DNA from: an uncultured Rhodobacterales bacterium
GTDB taxonomy: Bacteria > Pseudomonadota > Alphaproteobacteria > Rhodobacterales > Rhodobacteraceae
Direction: 5' to 3'
DNA length: 64,000 bases
NCBI GenBank assembly: GCA_903845215.1
Contig: CAIMWI010000006.1
Coordinates: 48,704 to 112,703, forward strand
The translations under genes and the position numbers were made by a program. The notes below the pieces were generated by a model that saw only the letters and a list, made by a program, of their open reading frames with translations, did not search any database and was not told the origin of the DNA. Below are positions 17,059-26,926 of this stretch, piece after piece. Every line of letters starts with the position of its first letter. Positions within the stretch are counted from its first letter, which is position 1.

Positions 17059-17421
17059 TTAGTTTTCGGCTTTCGGCGGTGTGGCCGGCGCGTCGGTGGT
17101 GGCCGGTAGGGCTGTCAGCGGTGTTGCCGTCGCAGGCAACTCGGGGGCCGCAGGCGCCGGCACCGTGCCACCGATTTGATCGATCACCGAGGATGTGGCG
17201 CTGTCTTGCGCTGCCAAAATCGTCAGCGTGATAGAGGTTGCGATGAACAAACCCGCGAAAATCCACGTCACCTTTCCCAAGGCCGTTGCCGCAGAACGGC
17301 CCGACACAACCCCACCGGTTGACCCCATTCCCAAGCCGCCGCCTTCTGACCTTTGCAACAAAACCACCCCAACCAGCAAAAGGGCCAAGATCAGGTGGAT
17401 GGCGAGGATGACGTTTTGCAT
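17059..17421 (-). CDS. secG: Preprotein translocase subunit SecG
   Basis: A 120-residue membrane protein with two transmembrane helices (about residues 4-22 and 53-71) flanking the conserved LLQRSEGGGLGMGSTGG loop. SecG assists SecYE/SecA in protein export. The Ala/Pro/Thr-rich C-terminal tail after residue 80 is periplasmic or disordered and variable in this group. It precedes pyrG on the same strand. Confidence 0.92.
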   Translation of the reverse strand: MQNVILAIHLILALLLVGVVLLQRSEGGGLGMGSTGGVVSGRSAATALGKVTWIFAGLFIATSITLTILAAQDSATSSVIDQIGGTVPAPAAPELPATATPLTALPATTDAPATPPKAEN

Positions 17422-17539
17422 GCGAACAAGCCTTTCGGGGTGACGCGCCTATCTAGGCGGATGCGCGCAGGCCCGCAAGCCCTCTGGCGCGGGCAGGGGC
17501 CTGTCGGATGTAATTTTACGCCTTTGGCTAGGGGAAGCC

Positions 17540-17920
17540 CTATTCTGGCAGGTTGCAAACGGCCGAGAGTTTGTTGCCATCCGGATCGCGCACATAGCAG
17601 GAATAGAAGTTTTCCGAATACCGCAGGCCCGGCGCACCTTCGTCGGTGCCGCCGTTTGCCAAGGCTGCGTCATAAAAGCCACGCACGGCGGCGCGGGTTG
17701 GGGCTGTCAAGGCCAGCATCGTGCCATTGCCCTTGGTGGCGGGTTGGCCGTCAAAGGGGGGCACGATGTACAAGCTGGGGTCGGCATCGCCCGGATGGCC
17801 ATAACAGGCCTCGTCCCAATCGGGGCGCAGGTCGACGAGCCCAATCGTCGCCAAGGTTGGTCCGTAAAAGGCGCGGGCGCGTGGCAGGGCGTTGGTGCCC
17901 AAGGTGACGTAGTATAACAT
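17540..17920 (-). CDS. VOC-family (glyoxalase/bleomycin-resistance-like) protein
   Basis: A 126-residue single-domain vicinal-oxygen-chelate protein: LGTNALPRARAFYGPTLATIGL at the start and the closing SENFYSCYVRDPDGNKLSAVC are the two halves of the fold. Such proteins bind a metal and act on small molecules; which one cannot be told. The gene is 118 bp upstream of secG on the same strand and divergent from purA. Confidence 0.82.
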   Translation of the reverse strand: MLYYVTLGTNALPRARAFYGPTLATIGLVDLRPDWDEACYGHPGDADPSLYIVPPFDGQPATKGNGTMLALTAPTRAAVRGFYDAALANGGTDEGAPGLRYSENFYSCYVRDPDGNKLSAVCNLPE

Positions 17921-18091
17921 GTTTGCCTCTTGGTATTCGAATAGACGTCACTTTGTGCGCGGTGGGGTGGGGTCCGCAAGGGGCGTGATGGATTACGGTG
18001 CTATAAGTGGCTCTTTGGCACTTTGTGGTTTCGCTGGCCGCATCCTCTCGCTATAGGTCAATCGCTTTTTCCAGAATGCGAAGGTGACGCC

Positions 18092-19384
<1,293 letters not shown>

Positions 19385-19388
19385 ACCT

Positions 19389-19616
19389 ATGGCATTGACC
19401 TATAAAACCCGCCGCAGGCTGGCGCTGTTGGTGCTGTGCATCGGGCTGCCCGCCTATATCGTTGTCGCTGTGTCGCTGGTGGCCTTGATCGAACGCCCCT
19501 CAGTTCTGGTAGAACTTGCGATTTATGTCGGGCTTGGCATTTTGTGGATCATCCCGCTGCGACCGGTTTTTCTGGGCATCGGCCAACCCGACCCGAACGT
19601 TCCGCCCAAAGGCTAA
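19389..19616 (+). CDS. DUF2842 small membrane protein
   Basis: A 75-residue protein with two predicted transmembrane helices (about residues 10-32 and 38-55) and the closing PDPNVPPKG. It matches the alphaproteobacterial DUF2842 family, often found beside purA. Its function is unknown. The start ATG 19389 is four bases after purA, so the two genes share a transcript. Confidence 0.82.
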   Translation: MALTYKTRRRLALLVLCIGLPAYIVVAVSLVALIERPSVLVELAIYVGLGILWIIPLRPVFLGIGQPDPNVPPKG

Positions 19617-19638
19617 GCTAAATCTGGGGTGAGGCCTG

Positions 19639-20184
19639 TTAGGTCACCCGCCTGCGCGCGGGTTGGGCGCTTAGGCTGGCCGATGGCGGGGCTTCGGCGA
19701 GGTCTTGCTGAAAGGCAAGGCGGCGCTGGCCGACAGAGATGGCCCTATCCCTGCCAGCCCTTTGGTCAGACATCTGGGCCAAGACAATGGCTTTCAACTG
19801 CGCCATCGCAGCCCTGCGGCGTTGGGTCTCTGGGTTGTCCAAAGCGTTGTCAGTGTCGTGGATCAAACGGCTTACCGACACTTCGGCCGCTTTTGCCAAG
19901 CGGCGCGGTTGTGGGGGCGGGCCTGTGTGTCTGCGCTCTGCTTTCGTCAGGCGGCCTGTCGGCGCCGTCGGGTCTTGCCAAGGGGCCTCTGGCGCCGCAG
20001 GGGGGATCATTGTGGCAGCGCGTTGTTCTGCCACCGGAACCGCGCCAAAGCTGCGGTCGCGGGCCGCCAGATCGTGAAAATGTTCTGTCACGTCGCGCAA
20101 TGTGCCCAAGGGATCGTCAAAGCCTTCCAGCGTGCAGCTGAATGTCCCGTAAGAGACTGTGAGGATCCGTTTGGCATCCGACAT
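19639..20184 (-). CDS. Hypothetical protein with [20 protein letters not shown]-terminal domain
   Basis: A 181-residue soluble protein. The first 50 residues ([19 protein letters not shown], then [17 protein letters not shown]) are the start of a large protein widespread in Rhodobacterales, usually several hundred residues long and often annotated as chemotaxis- or lipoprotein-like. Here the remainder is short, Ala/Arg-rich and probably disordered, so this is a short paralogue or a shortened copy. It has no neighbour on its strand close enough for an operon, and is divergent from the thiamine pyrophosphokinase gene. Function unknown. Confidence 0.65.
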   Translation of the reverse strand: MSDAKRILTVSYGTFSCTLEGFDDPLGTLRDVTEHFHDLAARDRSFGAVPVAEQRAATMIPPAAPEAPWQDPTAPTGRLTKAERRHTGPPPQPRRLAKAAEVSVSRLIHDTDNALDNPETQRRRAAMAQLKAIVLAQMSDQRAGRDRAISVGQRRLAFQQDLAEAPPSASLSAQPARRRVT

Positions 20185-20276
20185 GGATGATGCGCCTTTT
20201 GCAGAGGTCTTTGGGCAAACTGCCCGTGCGGTCGATCTATTCGATGGACAAATGGTGGTGATTTAAAGGATGGATT

Positions 20277-20996
20277 GTGTTCGAGCCACGCTTTTTGCCG
20301 CAATTGGAAAGACGCCCGCTGATGCGCCACGCCCTCGTTCACTCGTCTTATGGGGTTACGCTGGCGGGGGGGGGGCGGTTTTCGGCCAGCCTTCTGGCCC
20401 AAGCCCGCAGCTTGGCCCCAAAGCTGGTGGCGGCGGACAGCGGGGCCGACAGGCTTTTGGCCTTGGGGGCCGAGCCCGAAGCGGTGATTGGCGATCTTGA
20501 TTCGATCTCGCCGTCTGCCCGCACCCGATTGGCGGGTCGTTTGCATTTGATCGACGAGCAGGTGACGACGGATTTCGATAAGGCCCTGCGCTCGATTGCG
20601 GCGCCCTTTGTGCTGGGTTTGGGCTTTGCCGGACAAAGGCTGGATCACGGCTTGGCGGTGCTGAACACCTTGGCGCGCCATCCCGACAGGCGTTGCCTGA
20701 TCCTAAGCGGATCGGATGTCACCTTTTTGGCCCCGCCCGCGCTGGATCTGAACTTGCCCAAAGGGTCGCGCCTGTCGCTGTTTCCGATGGGGCCTGTGAC
20801 GGGGGAAAGTGAGGGCCTGCGTTGGCCCTTGCAGGATTTGGCCTTTGCGCCTGACGGGATGATCGGCACGTCAAACGAAGTTTGCGGCCCCGTGCGGTTG
20901 CGGTTCAGTGCGGCTGTGATGCTGGTTATATTGCCTCGTTCGGCAGTGGGGGCGGCGTTGGATGGGCTGATCCCTGCTGGTGTTCGTGGCGGATGA
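20277..20996 (+). CDS. Thiamine pyrophosphokinase
   Basis: A 239-residue protein of the thiamine diphosphokinase family: VAADSGADRLLALG, EAVIGDLDSI (substrate-binding Asp pair), VTTDFDKAL and GFAGQRLDHGLAVL line up with the family core. It transfers pyrophosphate from ATP to thiamine to make the coenzyme. The start GTG 20277 is backed by AAGGA six bases upstream; ATG 20322 is the alternative. A run of ten G lies at codons 30-33. The last 70 bases overlap the convergent EamA gene. Confidence 0.82.
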   Translation: MFEPRFLPQLERRPLMRHALVHSSYGVTLAGGGRFSASLLAQARSLAPKLVAADSGADRLLALGAEPEAVIGDLDSISPSARTRLAGRLHLIDEQVTTDFDKALRSIAAPFVLGLGFAGQRLDHGLAVLNTLARHPDRRCLILSGSDVTFLAPPALDLNLPKGSRLSLFPMGPVTGESEGLRWPLQDLAFAPDGMIGTSNEVCGPVRLRFSAAVMLVILPRSAVGAALDGLIPAGVRGG

Positions 20997-21858
20997 TATA
21001 CAGACCCGATCCCGTGATCAGCACAATGCCCACCCATGTCAGCGCATTGGGAAAATCGCCAAAGATCGCATAGCCTAGGAACACCGCCATCGGCAGTTCC
21101 AGATAATGCAAGGGCGCAAGGGTGGCGGCGGGGGCGTATTTCATCGCAATCGTCATGCACAAATGGCTGATCGCCGCCCAGAACCCCACGCCAAACAGAT
21201 AGGCCCAGTTCAGAAGGTCGGGCGAGACATAATCCAGTTCGGTGATCCCCGACCCGTTGAACGCCCACAGCAAAGGCAAACAAATCACGGTGCCGACAAT
21301 AGAGGTGTGCAACTGCATTGTCACCGGATGCACGCGGTTTGACATGGCCTGTGTGGCCATTTCGTAAAACGAAAACGACAGCGCGCAGCCCAAGGGAAAC
21401 AGCGCCACCAGCCCGTAATGGTTCAACGAGGGTTGGATGACGAACATCGCCCCGCCAAACCCGACGATCGACGCATAGATCCGCCGTTTGCCCACAGGAT
21501 TGCCGAAGATCAGCTTTCCCAAAAACATCAAGATAAAGGGCATCACAAAGACGATGGCGATGGAATCAGCAATCGGCATGTACTGAACCGAGGCGACAAA
21601 GCAATAGGTCGACAAGATCAGGCAAATCGCCCGCACCACCAGCATCCCCGCATCCCGACCGCCTGTGCGCCAATCCAGCCGCATCAGCAAGATCACAGGC
21701 AACATACACAGCCCCTGAAACACAAAGCGCGCGGCGGTGATCTGACCTACGGGAATTTCCGTGGTGGCGAGTTTGGAACACGCATCCAGAAGCGGGGCGA
21801 GCACGCAAAAGGCCACCATCAGCAAAGCGCCGCGCAGGGTATTGGTTGGTTTTAGCAA
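20926..21858 (-). CDS. EamA-family (DMT) transporter
   Basis: About 310 residues from TTG 21858 with ten predicted transmembrane helices in two EamA repeats. The family exports amino acids or metabolites; the substrate is unknown. The TTG start overlaps the stop of the serine ammonia-lyase gene (TTGCTAA), suggesting coupling; the first ATG is 13 codons later (21819). Downstream of a serine-degrading enzyme, the carrier might export an amino acid or product, but that is inference. Its tail overlaps the thiamine pyrophosphokinase gene by 71 bp. Confidence 0.8.
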   Translation of the reverse strand: MLKPTNTLRGALLMVAFCVLAPLLDACSKLATTEIPVGQITAARFVFQGLCMLPVILLMRLDWRTGGRDAGMLVVRAICLILSTYCFVASVQYMPIADSIAIVFVMPFILMFLGKLIFGNPVGKRRIYASIVGFGGAMFVIQPSLNHYGLVALFPLGCALSFSFYEMATQAMSNRVHPVTMQLHTSIVGTVICLPLLWAFNGSGITELDYVSPDLLNWAYLFGVGFWAAISHLCMTIAMKYAPAATLAPLHYLELPMAVFLGYAIFGDFPNALTWVGIVLITGSGLYIIRHEHQQGSAHPTPPPLPNEAI

Positions 21859-23231
21859 TTTGGCACATTTACGGCCAAGCCGCCCAAGGAGGTTTCTTTG
21901 TACTTCTCGTGCATGTCCTTGCCCGTCTGGCGCATGGTTTCGATGCACACATCCAAGCTGACCAGATGTTGCCCGTCGCCACGCAGCGATAGGCTGGCGG
22001 CGGACACAGCCTTGATCGCCCCCAACCCGTTGCGTTCGATGCAAGGCACCTGCACCAGCCCTCTGACTGGGTCACATGTCATACCCAAGTGATGCTCCAG
22101 CGCAATTTCTGCCGCGTTCTCCACCTGCTCCACGCTACCGCCCAACACCGCCGCCAAGCCCGCAGCCGCCATCGCCGCGGCCGATCCGACTTCTGCCTGA
22201 CAGCCACATTCTGCGCCCGAAATGCTGGCATTGTGCTTGCAAAGCCCACCAATTGCCGCCGCTGTCAGCAAAAAGTCAGTGATGCGCGCGGTCGAGGCCC
22301 CAGGCACATGATCCAAATAATAGCGCAGCACCGCCGGCAGCACGCCCGCCGCCCCGTTGGTGGGCGCGGTGACGACCTGCCCGCCGGCCGCGTTCTCCTC
22401 GTTCACGGCCATCGCATAGAGCGACATCCAGTCGTTTATCACATGCGGTGCCGTCATATTCAGCCCGCGCTCGGCCAAGAGCGCATCATGGATGCCCTTG
22501 GCTCGGCGGCGCACTTTCAAGCCACCTGGCAGAATGCCCGTGCCTTCCATCCCGCGCGAGATGCAGTGGTTCATCACCTCCCACAGACGGGCGATGCCCT
22601 TGTCGATCTCGGCCTTGGTGCGGTACTTCAATTCGTTGGCCAGTTTCATCTGGGCGATGCTCAGGCCGGACTTTGCCGCCATTTCCATCATTTCATCTGC
22701 TGTTTCAAACGGATAGGGCACATCGGCGCGGGCCTTGGCTTTCGATCCGCCGGCTTCGGCCTGTTCAGCCGCGGTCAGCACAAAGCCGCCACCGATCGAG
22801 TAATAGGTTTCTTGCAAGATTACATCGCCTTGCGCGTCAGTGGCCTTCAAGATCATGCCATTGGCATGGCCGCTTAAGGCGGGGCCATAGTCAAAGACCA
22901 AGTCTTTCTTGGGGTCAAAAGCCATCTCGCCCAAGCCGGGGGGGGTGATCTTATGGGTGGCGTTGATCGCCTCTAGCACGGTTTCGGCCTTGGCCGCGTC
23001 ATAGGTGGCCGGTTCAAACCCCGCCAGCCCCAGAATCGTGGCGCGGTCGGTGGCGTGGCCTAGGCCCGTGAACGCCAATGACCCGTGCAGCGAGGCTTTC
23101 AGCCCCGCTGCCCGAAACGGCGAGTTTCGCAGCGTTTCCAAGAACCGCGCTGCGGCGACCATCGGCCCCATCGTGTGCGAGGACGAGGGGCCAACCCCCA
23201 CTTTGAACATATCAAAGACAGACAGAAACAT
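21852..23231 (-). CDS. sdaA: L-serine ammonia-lyase (iron-sulfur type)
   Basis: A 459-residue single-chain enzyme converting L-serine to pyruvate and ammonia. It starts [24 protein letters not shown] (beta domain, with the substrate-binding SSSHT), and the alpha domain has the [4Fe-4S] cysteines in [20 protein letters not shown] and VPCIERNG. The start ATG 23231 is conserved; the frame continues upstream into the gap before the gst gene. It lies in a three-gene set gst-sdaA-eamA: 7 bp after the glutathione transferase and overlapping the transporter. Confidence 0.94.
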   Translation of the reverse strand: MFLSVFDMFKVGVGPSSSHTMGPMVAAARFLETLRNSPFRAAGLKASLHGSLAFTGLGHATDRATILGLAGFEPATYDAAKAETVLEAINATHKITPPGLGEMAFDPKKDLVFDYGPALSGHANGMILKATDAQGDVILQETYYSIGGGFVLTAAEQAEAGGSKAKARADVPYPFETADEMMEMAAKSGLSIAQMKLANELKYRTKAEIDKGIARLWEVMNHCISRGMEGTGILPGGLKVRRRAKGIHDALLAERGLNMTAPHVINDWMSLYAMAVNEENAAGGQVVTAPTNGAAGVLPAVLRYYLDHVPGASTARITDFLLTAAAIGGLCKHNASISGAECGCQAEVGSAAAMAAAGLAAVLGGSVEQVENAAEIALEHHLGMTCDPVRGLVQVPCIERNGLGAIKAVSAASLSLRGDGQHLVSLDVCIETMRQTGKDMHEKYKETSLGGLAVNVPNC

Positions 23232-23238
23232 GGGGCCC

Positions 23239-23910
23239 TCAATAAGCTGCGGTGAAGATGGTGGGGGCGCAGCCTTCGGCCTTGGCCACATCCTGCGCTG
23301 CGGGGCAGGTTTCAAGCTGGGCCAAGATTGGCCCTAGGGCGGGCAGATCGGCGGTGGTGATGCGGGCCGGATGGCCAGCGGGAAAGCCCGACAGCCATCG
23401 CACCAGAACCCCCACATAGACCGAAAAGATCGAAGGTTTGGCCGACAGCCAATCTGGCGCATCGCGGGCGACCATCTGGTCTAGAATGGCAAAGTGCTCT
23501 TGCAGCTTGGCCGCCTGATGCGCGACGACCGCCGCAGCACACTCTGCCCCCGCGACTCGCTCAGGGTAAAAGACCTGCATCAAGGGGGCGTGCAGGTTGG
23601 TGACGGTGTAAAAGTACCACTTCAAAAACGCCGCACGTTCGGCGCTGCCCTGTGCGGGTGCCAGGCCTGCATGACGCTCGGCCAGATACATCAGGATCGC
23701 CGCCGTCTCGAACATCGGACCATCGGGCGTCTCGATCGCGGGGATTTTGCCCAAAGGGTGCATCGCGCGATAGGCGGGGCTGTCAAGCTCGCCTGCGGGG
23801 CGGTCGATCTGGCGTTCGGCAAACTCTGCCCCCGTCAGCCGCAGCGCCAGCCGCACGATGAACGAGGCAGAATCAGGCGAGAAGTACAAAGTATAAACCG
23901 GTCGGGACAT
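23239..23910 (-). CDS. Glutathione S-transferase family protein
   Basis: A 223-residue protein with an N-terminal thioredoxin-like domain (YTLYFSPDSASFIVRLAL, then GKIPAIETPDGPMFETAAILMYLAE, with the conserved cis-Pro and the ETAAI glutathione site) and an all-helical C-terminal domain. The substrate is not known. I begin at ATG 23910 (MSRPVYTLYF); ATG 23922 is four codons earlier. It is the first gene of a set with sdaA and the EamA transporter. Confidence 0.84.
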   Translation of the reverse strand: MSRPVYTLYFSPDSASFIVRLALRLTGAEFAERQIDRPAGELDSPAYRAMHPLGKIPAIETPDGPMFETAAILMYLAERHAGLAPAQGSAERAAFLKWYFYTVTNLHAPLMQVFYPERVAGAECAAAVVAHQAAKLQEHFAILDQMVARDAPDWLSAKPSIFSVYVGVLVRWLSGFPAGHPARITTADLPALGPILAQLETCPAAQDVAKAEGCAPTIFTAAY

Positions 23911-24109
23911 CGCGCGCTCCATCTTTGGGCCACGATATGGGGCGGTCGCGCTTGGACACAAAGCAAAACCGACAGGTCAAGCGGGAAAATGGCGAGAAAT
24001 GGTGCATTCCTGCAAATTTTTCGCGACCTGTTCCCTGTTTGTTTACCCCGCTTTAACCACAATCGCCAAAGATCAAGGCCAGTCCACCCACCCCTTACCG
24101 GAGGTTTAT

Positions 24110-24649
24110 ATGCCCGCGCTGCCCACCTTAATCGCCGCTCTCTTGCCGGCCTTCACCATCCCCACGGCGGATCTTGTCGCTTTCACCATTCCCGAAACGG
24201 CGGTGCGTCAGGTGATGGATGATCCGCAAAAGTATTTCGAAGATATGACAGATCTTATCGCGGCTTACGGCATAGATGGGGCGATTACGGCCGAGCAGGT
24301 CGATGCCAGCATTGCCTTGGAACAGGCCACGTCGCGCAGTTATGTGATGTCGGTGCTGGCCGATGGCGATTTGAACCTTGACGGGGTTTTGACGGGTGAT
24401 GAATTGCGCCGCACCAAGGCGGCCATCAGCGCCTCGGCCCGCGCACGGTTGGTTCGCAACTTTTCGCAGGCCGATGCGGATGGCGACGGCAAGGTTACTG
24501 CCAGCGAAGCGACGGCTTTTGGCCTGCTTGCCGCAGACAAAGCGGTAAGCCCGACCGAGATCAAAACGACCAAACTGGTGATGGCCTTTGACGCCAACGA
24601 AGACGGTAAAGTGACCATCAAAGAAGTGCGCGAGGGTTTATCGTTCTAA
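24110..24649 (+). CDS. EF-hand calcium-binding protein
   Basis: A 179-residue protein with three EF-hand loops in good register: residues 87-98 (D-N-D-G-E pattern), 122-133 (DADGDGKVTASE) and 161-172 (DANEDGKVTIKE). The first 20 residues are hydrophobic (MPALPTLIAALLPAF) but lack a positively charged start, so export is uncertain. GGAGG at 24100-24104 fixes ATG 24110. The gene is convergent with mntH, eight bases apart. Role unknown; a calcium or manganese buffer is possible. Confidence 0.78.
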   Translation: MPALPTLIAALLPAFTIPTADLVAFTIPETAVRQVMDDPQKYFEDMTDLIAAYGIDGAITAEQVDASIALEQATSRSYVMSVLADGDLNLDGVLTGDELRRTKAAISASARARLVRNFSQADADGDGKVTASEATAFGLLAADKAVSPTEIKTTKLVMAFDANEDGKVTIKEVREGLSF

Positions 24650-24657
24650 GCCGCCCC

Positions 24658-26010
24658 TTAGGCCCCAAAGAAATCCCACAGCAATTTCAGGTTCAGCGCA
24701 ACAATCGCAAAGGCCACCGCCCAAGCCAAGGCCCCCAGCCAAAGCGGGGCCACCAGCGCCCCCATCCGCGCGCGTGACGTGGTGAACAGCACCAAGGGAA
24801 TGACTGCAAAGGACAATTGCAAGCTTAACACCACCTGCGTCAAAATCAGCAGCCGCCCCGTTCCTGCCGCACCATAGATCAGCGTGACGCCGGCTGCGGG
24901 CAATATCGCCAGTCCACGGGTGATCAAACGGCGCAACCAAGGGGCCAGACGTATGCGCAAGAACCCTTCCATCACCGCTTGACCCGCCAGCGTGGCCGTG
25001 ACGGTGGAATTTAGCCCACAGGCCAGCAAGGCCACCGCAAACAACATCGGCGCCACGCCCGCGCCAAGCAGTGGCCCTATCAACTGATGCGCATCGCCCA
25101 GATCTGTGACGTCGGTTTTTCCCGCGGCGTGAAAGCTGGCTGCCGCCAAGATCAAGATGGCCGCGTTGATCAGCAGGGCGAACATCAGGGCAAGGGTCGA
25201 ATCGATCGTGGCAAAGCGCAAGGCCTCGGCCTTGTCTTGTGGCCGCTCGCCCCAATCGCGGGTTTGCACGATAGCCGAATGCAAGTACAGGTTATGGGGC
25301 ATCACCGTGGCCCCCAAAATCCCCAACGCCAGATAGAGCATTTCCGGATTGCGCAGCACATCTGCCGTGGGCGCAAAGCCGCGCAGCACGCCGCCCCAAT
25401 CGGGGCTGGCCAAGGCGACCTGAATGGCAAAACAAACGGCAATTAGGGCCAAAAGGGCGATCACAAAGCCCTCAAGCTTGCGAAAACCACGCCTTTGCAG
25501 CCATAGGATCAAGAAGACATCCATGGCCGTGATGACAACGCCCAGTTCCAAATGAATGCCAAACAACAGGTTAAGACCAATGGCGGTGCCGATCACCTCG
25601 GCCACATCGGTGGCGATGATGGCAATCTCGGCCGTTACCCATAGCGGAATTGACACCCAACGCGGAAAGGCATCGCGGCAGGCCTGCGCCAGATCGCGCC
25701 CCGAACCAATCGCCAGTCGCGCCGACAAGGACTGCAACACAATCGCCATCACGTTAGACAAAAGCGCCACAAACAGCAGCGCATAGCCGAACTTCGACCC
25801 GCCCGCCAAGGAAGTGGCCCAATTGCCCGGATCCATATAACCCACGGCAACCATGTAGCCCGGCCCCAAAAAGGCCAAAAACCGCTTCCAAGGCGTTGCC
25901 CCCAACTTCACGCTGCGCGCCACCTCTGACAAAGCTGCAGGCCCTCTGGGGCTGTTCCAAACGGCTTTGTGTGGGGGGGCCTTGGGGGTCACTTTGGCCG
26001 ATCTAAGCAT
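24658..26010 (-). CDS. mntH: Nramp-family manganese transporter MntH
   Basis: A 450-residue membrane protein with eleven predicted helices. The Nramp signature motifs are there: YMDPGNW in helix 1 (metal-binding Asp and Asn) and [14 protein letters not shown] in helix 6 (MPH). It imports Mn2+ (and some Fe2+) with protons. The N-terminus has about 40 soluble residues before the first helix. An operator palindrome lies only three bases before ATG 26010, with no ribosome-binding site, so the message may be nearly leaderless. Divergent from rpiA. Confidence 0.93.
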   Translation of the reverse strand: MLRSAKVTPKAPPHKAVWNSPRGPAALSEVARSVKLGATPWKRFLAFLGPGYMVAVGYMDPGNWATSLAGGSKFGYALLFVALLSNVMAIVLQSLSARLAIGSGRDLAQACRDAFPRWVSIPLWVTAEIAIIATDVAEVIGTAIGLNLLFGIHLELGVVITAMDVFLILWLQRRGFRKLEGFVIALLALIAVCFAIQVALASPDWGGVLRGFAPTADVLRNPEMLYLALGILGATVMPHNLYLHSAIVQTRDWGERPQDKAEALRFATIDSTLALMFALLINAAILILAAASFHAAGKTDVTDLGDAHQLIGPLLGAGVAPMLFAVALLACGLNSTVTATLAGQAVMEGFLRIRLAPWLRRLITRGLAILPAAGVTLIYGAAGTGRLLILTQVVLSLQLSFAVIPLVLFTTSRARMGALVAPLWLGALAWAVAFAIVALNLKLLWDFFGA

Positions 26011-26013
26011 GAG

Positions 26014-26057
26014 ATTGAGAATTATTCTCAATATGGGGATGCAGGCCGACAAGTCAA
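26014..26057 (-). promoter_or_regulatory. mntH promoter with Fur-family-type operator
   Basis: A 19-base perfect inverted repeat (9-1-9, core TTGAGAAT-T-ATTCTCAA) spans 26014-26032. It resembles a Fur box (7-1-7 pattern TGANAAT-N-ATTNTCA) and probably binds the Mur/Fur-family manganese repressor. A minus-strand -35 TTGACT (26057-26052) and -10 ATATTG (26034-26029) are 17 bases apart, the -10 overlapping the repeat. Transcription should start around 26021, only about ten bases before the mntH ATG. Confidence 0.68.
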
Positions 26058-26135
26058 GGTCGCCCCTTTTGGCGTTTGGCCATAGAACCCACGCACAGCT
26101 TTGCTATAAGCGGATCAAAAGGTCAGGAGCCCAAG

Positions 26136-26924
26136 ATGCACAAGGACTTGTCCCCCGTCGATACCGCCAAATATGTCGCCGCAAAACGCGCGGTCGATTT
26201 CGTACAGTCTGGCATGAAATTGGGCCTTGGCACCGGTTCCACCGCCGCTTGGATGGTGCGCTGCTTGGCTGCGCGCGTGCAGGCCGAGGGGTTGAAGGTG
26301 ATCGGGGTTCCCACCTCTACCCGCACGGCCGAACTGGCGCGCGGCCTTGGGTTGACCATCACCACATTGGATGACGCCAAATGGCTTGACCTGACGATTG
26401 ATGGCGCAGACGAGTTTGACCAAGCTTTCAACCTGATCAAAGGCGGTGGCGCAGCCCTTTTGCAGGAAAAAATCGTGGCCGCTGCCAGCGATCAGATGAT
26501 CGTGATCACCGATGCCGCCAAGGAAGTGGCCAATCTGGGCGCCTTCCCCCTTCCCGTCGAAGTGATCCGCTTTGGCTGGACCACGACACAAGTGCTGATC
26601 GAAGAGATGCTTTTGTCCCAAGACGTTTTCGCCCGCGACGTCACCTTGCGCATGGCCAAAGAGACGCCGGTTTTGACGGACGAGGGCAATTACATCCTTG
26701 ATCTGCATCTAAAGCGCATCGGCCATCCGCGCCATTTGGCAATGGCCTTGAACCAGATTCCGGGCGTGGTGGAAAACGGCTTGTTCATCGCCCTGTGCGA
26801 CCGTGTTATCATCGGCCACACCGACGGACGGGTGGAGGTGCGCGACAATCACGATGGGTCGGTCAAGGCCAGCAAGGTCGCCGTCGCCCCCTTGGGCAAT
26901 ATCTTTGCAGATCTGGGAGAGTGA
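26136..26924 (+). CDS. rpiA: Ribose-5-phosphate isomerase A
   Basis: A 262-residue enzyme of the pentose phosphate pathway interconverting ribose-5-phosphate and ribulose-5-phosphate. LGLGTGSTAAW (phosphate-binding loop), DGADEFD and KGGGAALLQEKIVA (catalytic Glu and Lys) are all present. AGGAG six bases upstream decides ATG 26136. The next gene, gor, starts two bases after the rpiA stop, so the two are an operon that could supply and use NADPH. Confidence 0.95.
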   Translation: MHKDLSPVDTAKYVAAKRAVDFVQSGMKLGLGTGSTAAWMVRCLAARVQAEGLKVIGVPTSTRTAELARGLGLTITTLDDAKWLDLTIDGADEFDQAFNLIKGGGAALLQEKIVAAASDQMIVITDAAKEVANLGAFPLPVEVIRFGWTTTQVLIEEMLLSQDVFARDVTLRMAKETPVLTDEGNYILDLHLKRIGHPRHLAMALNQIPGVVENGLFIALCDRVIIGHTDGRVEVRDNHDGSVKASKVAVAPLGNIFADLGE

Positions 26925-26926
26925 CT

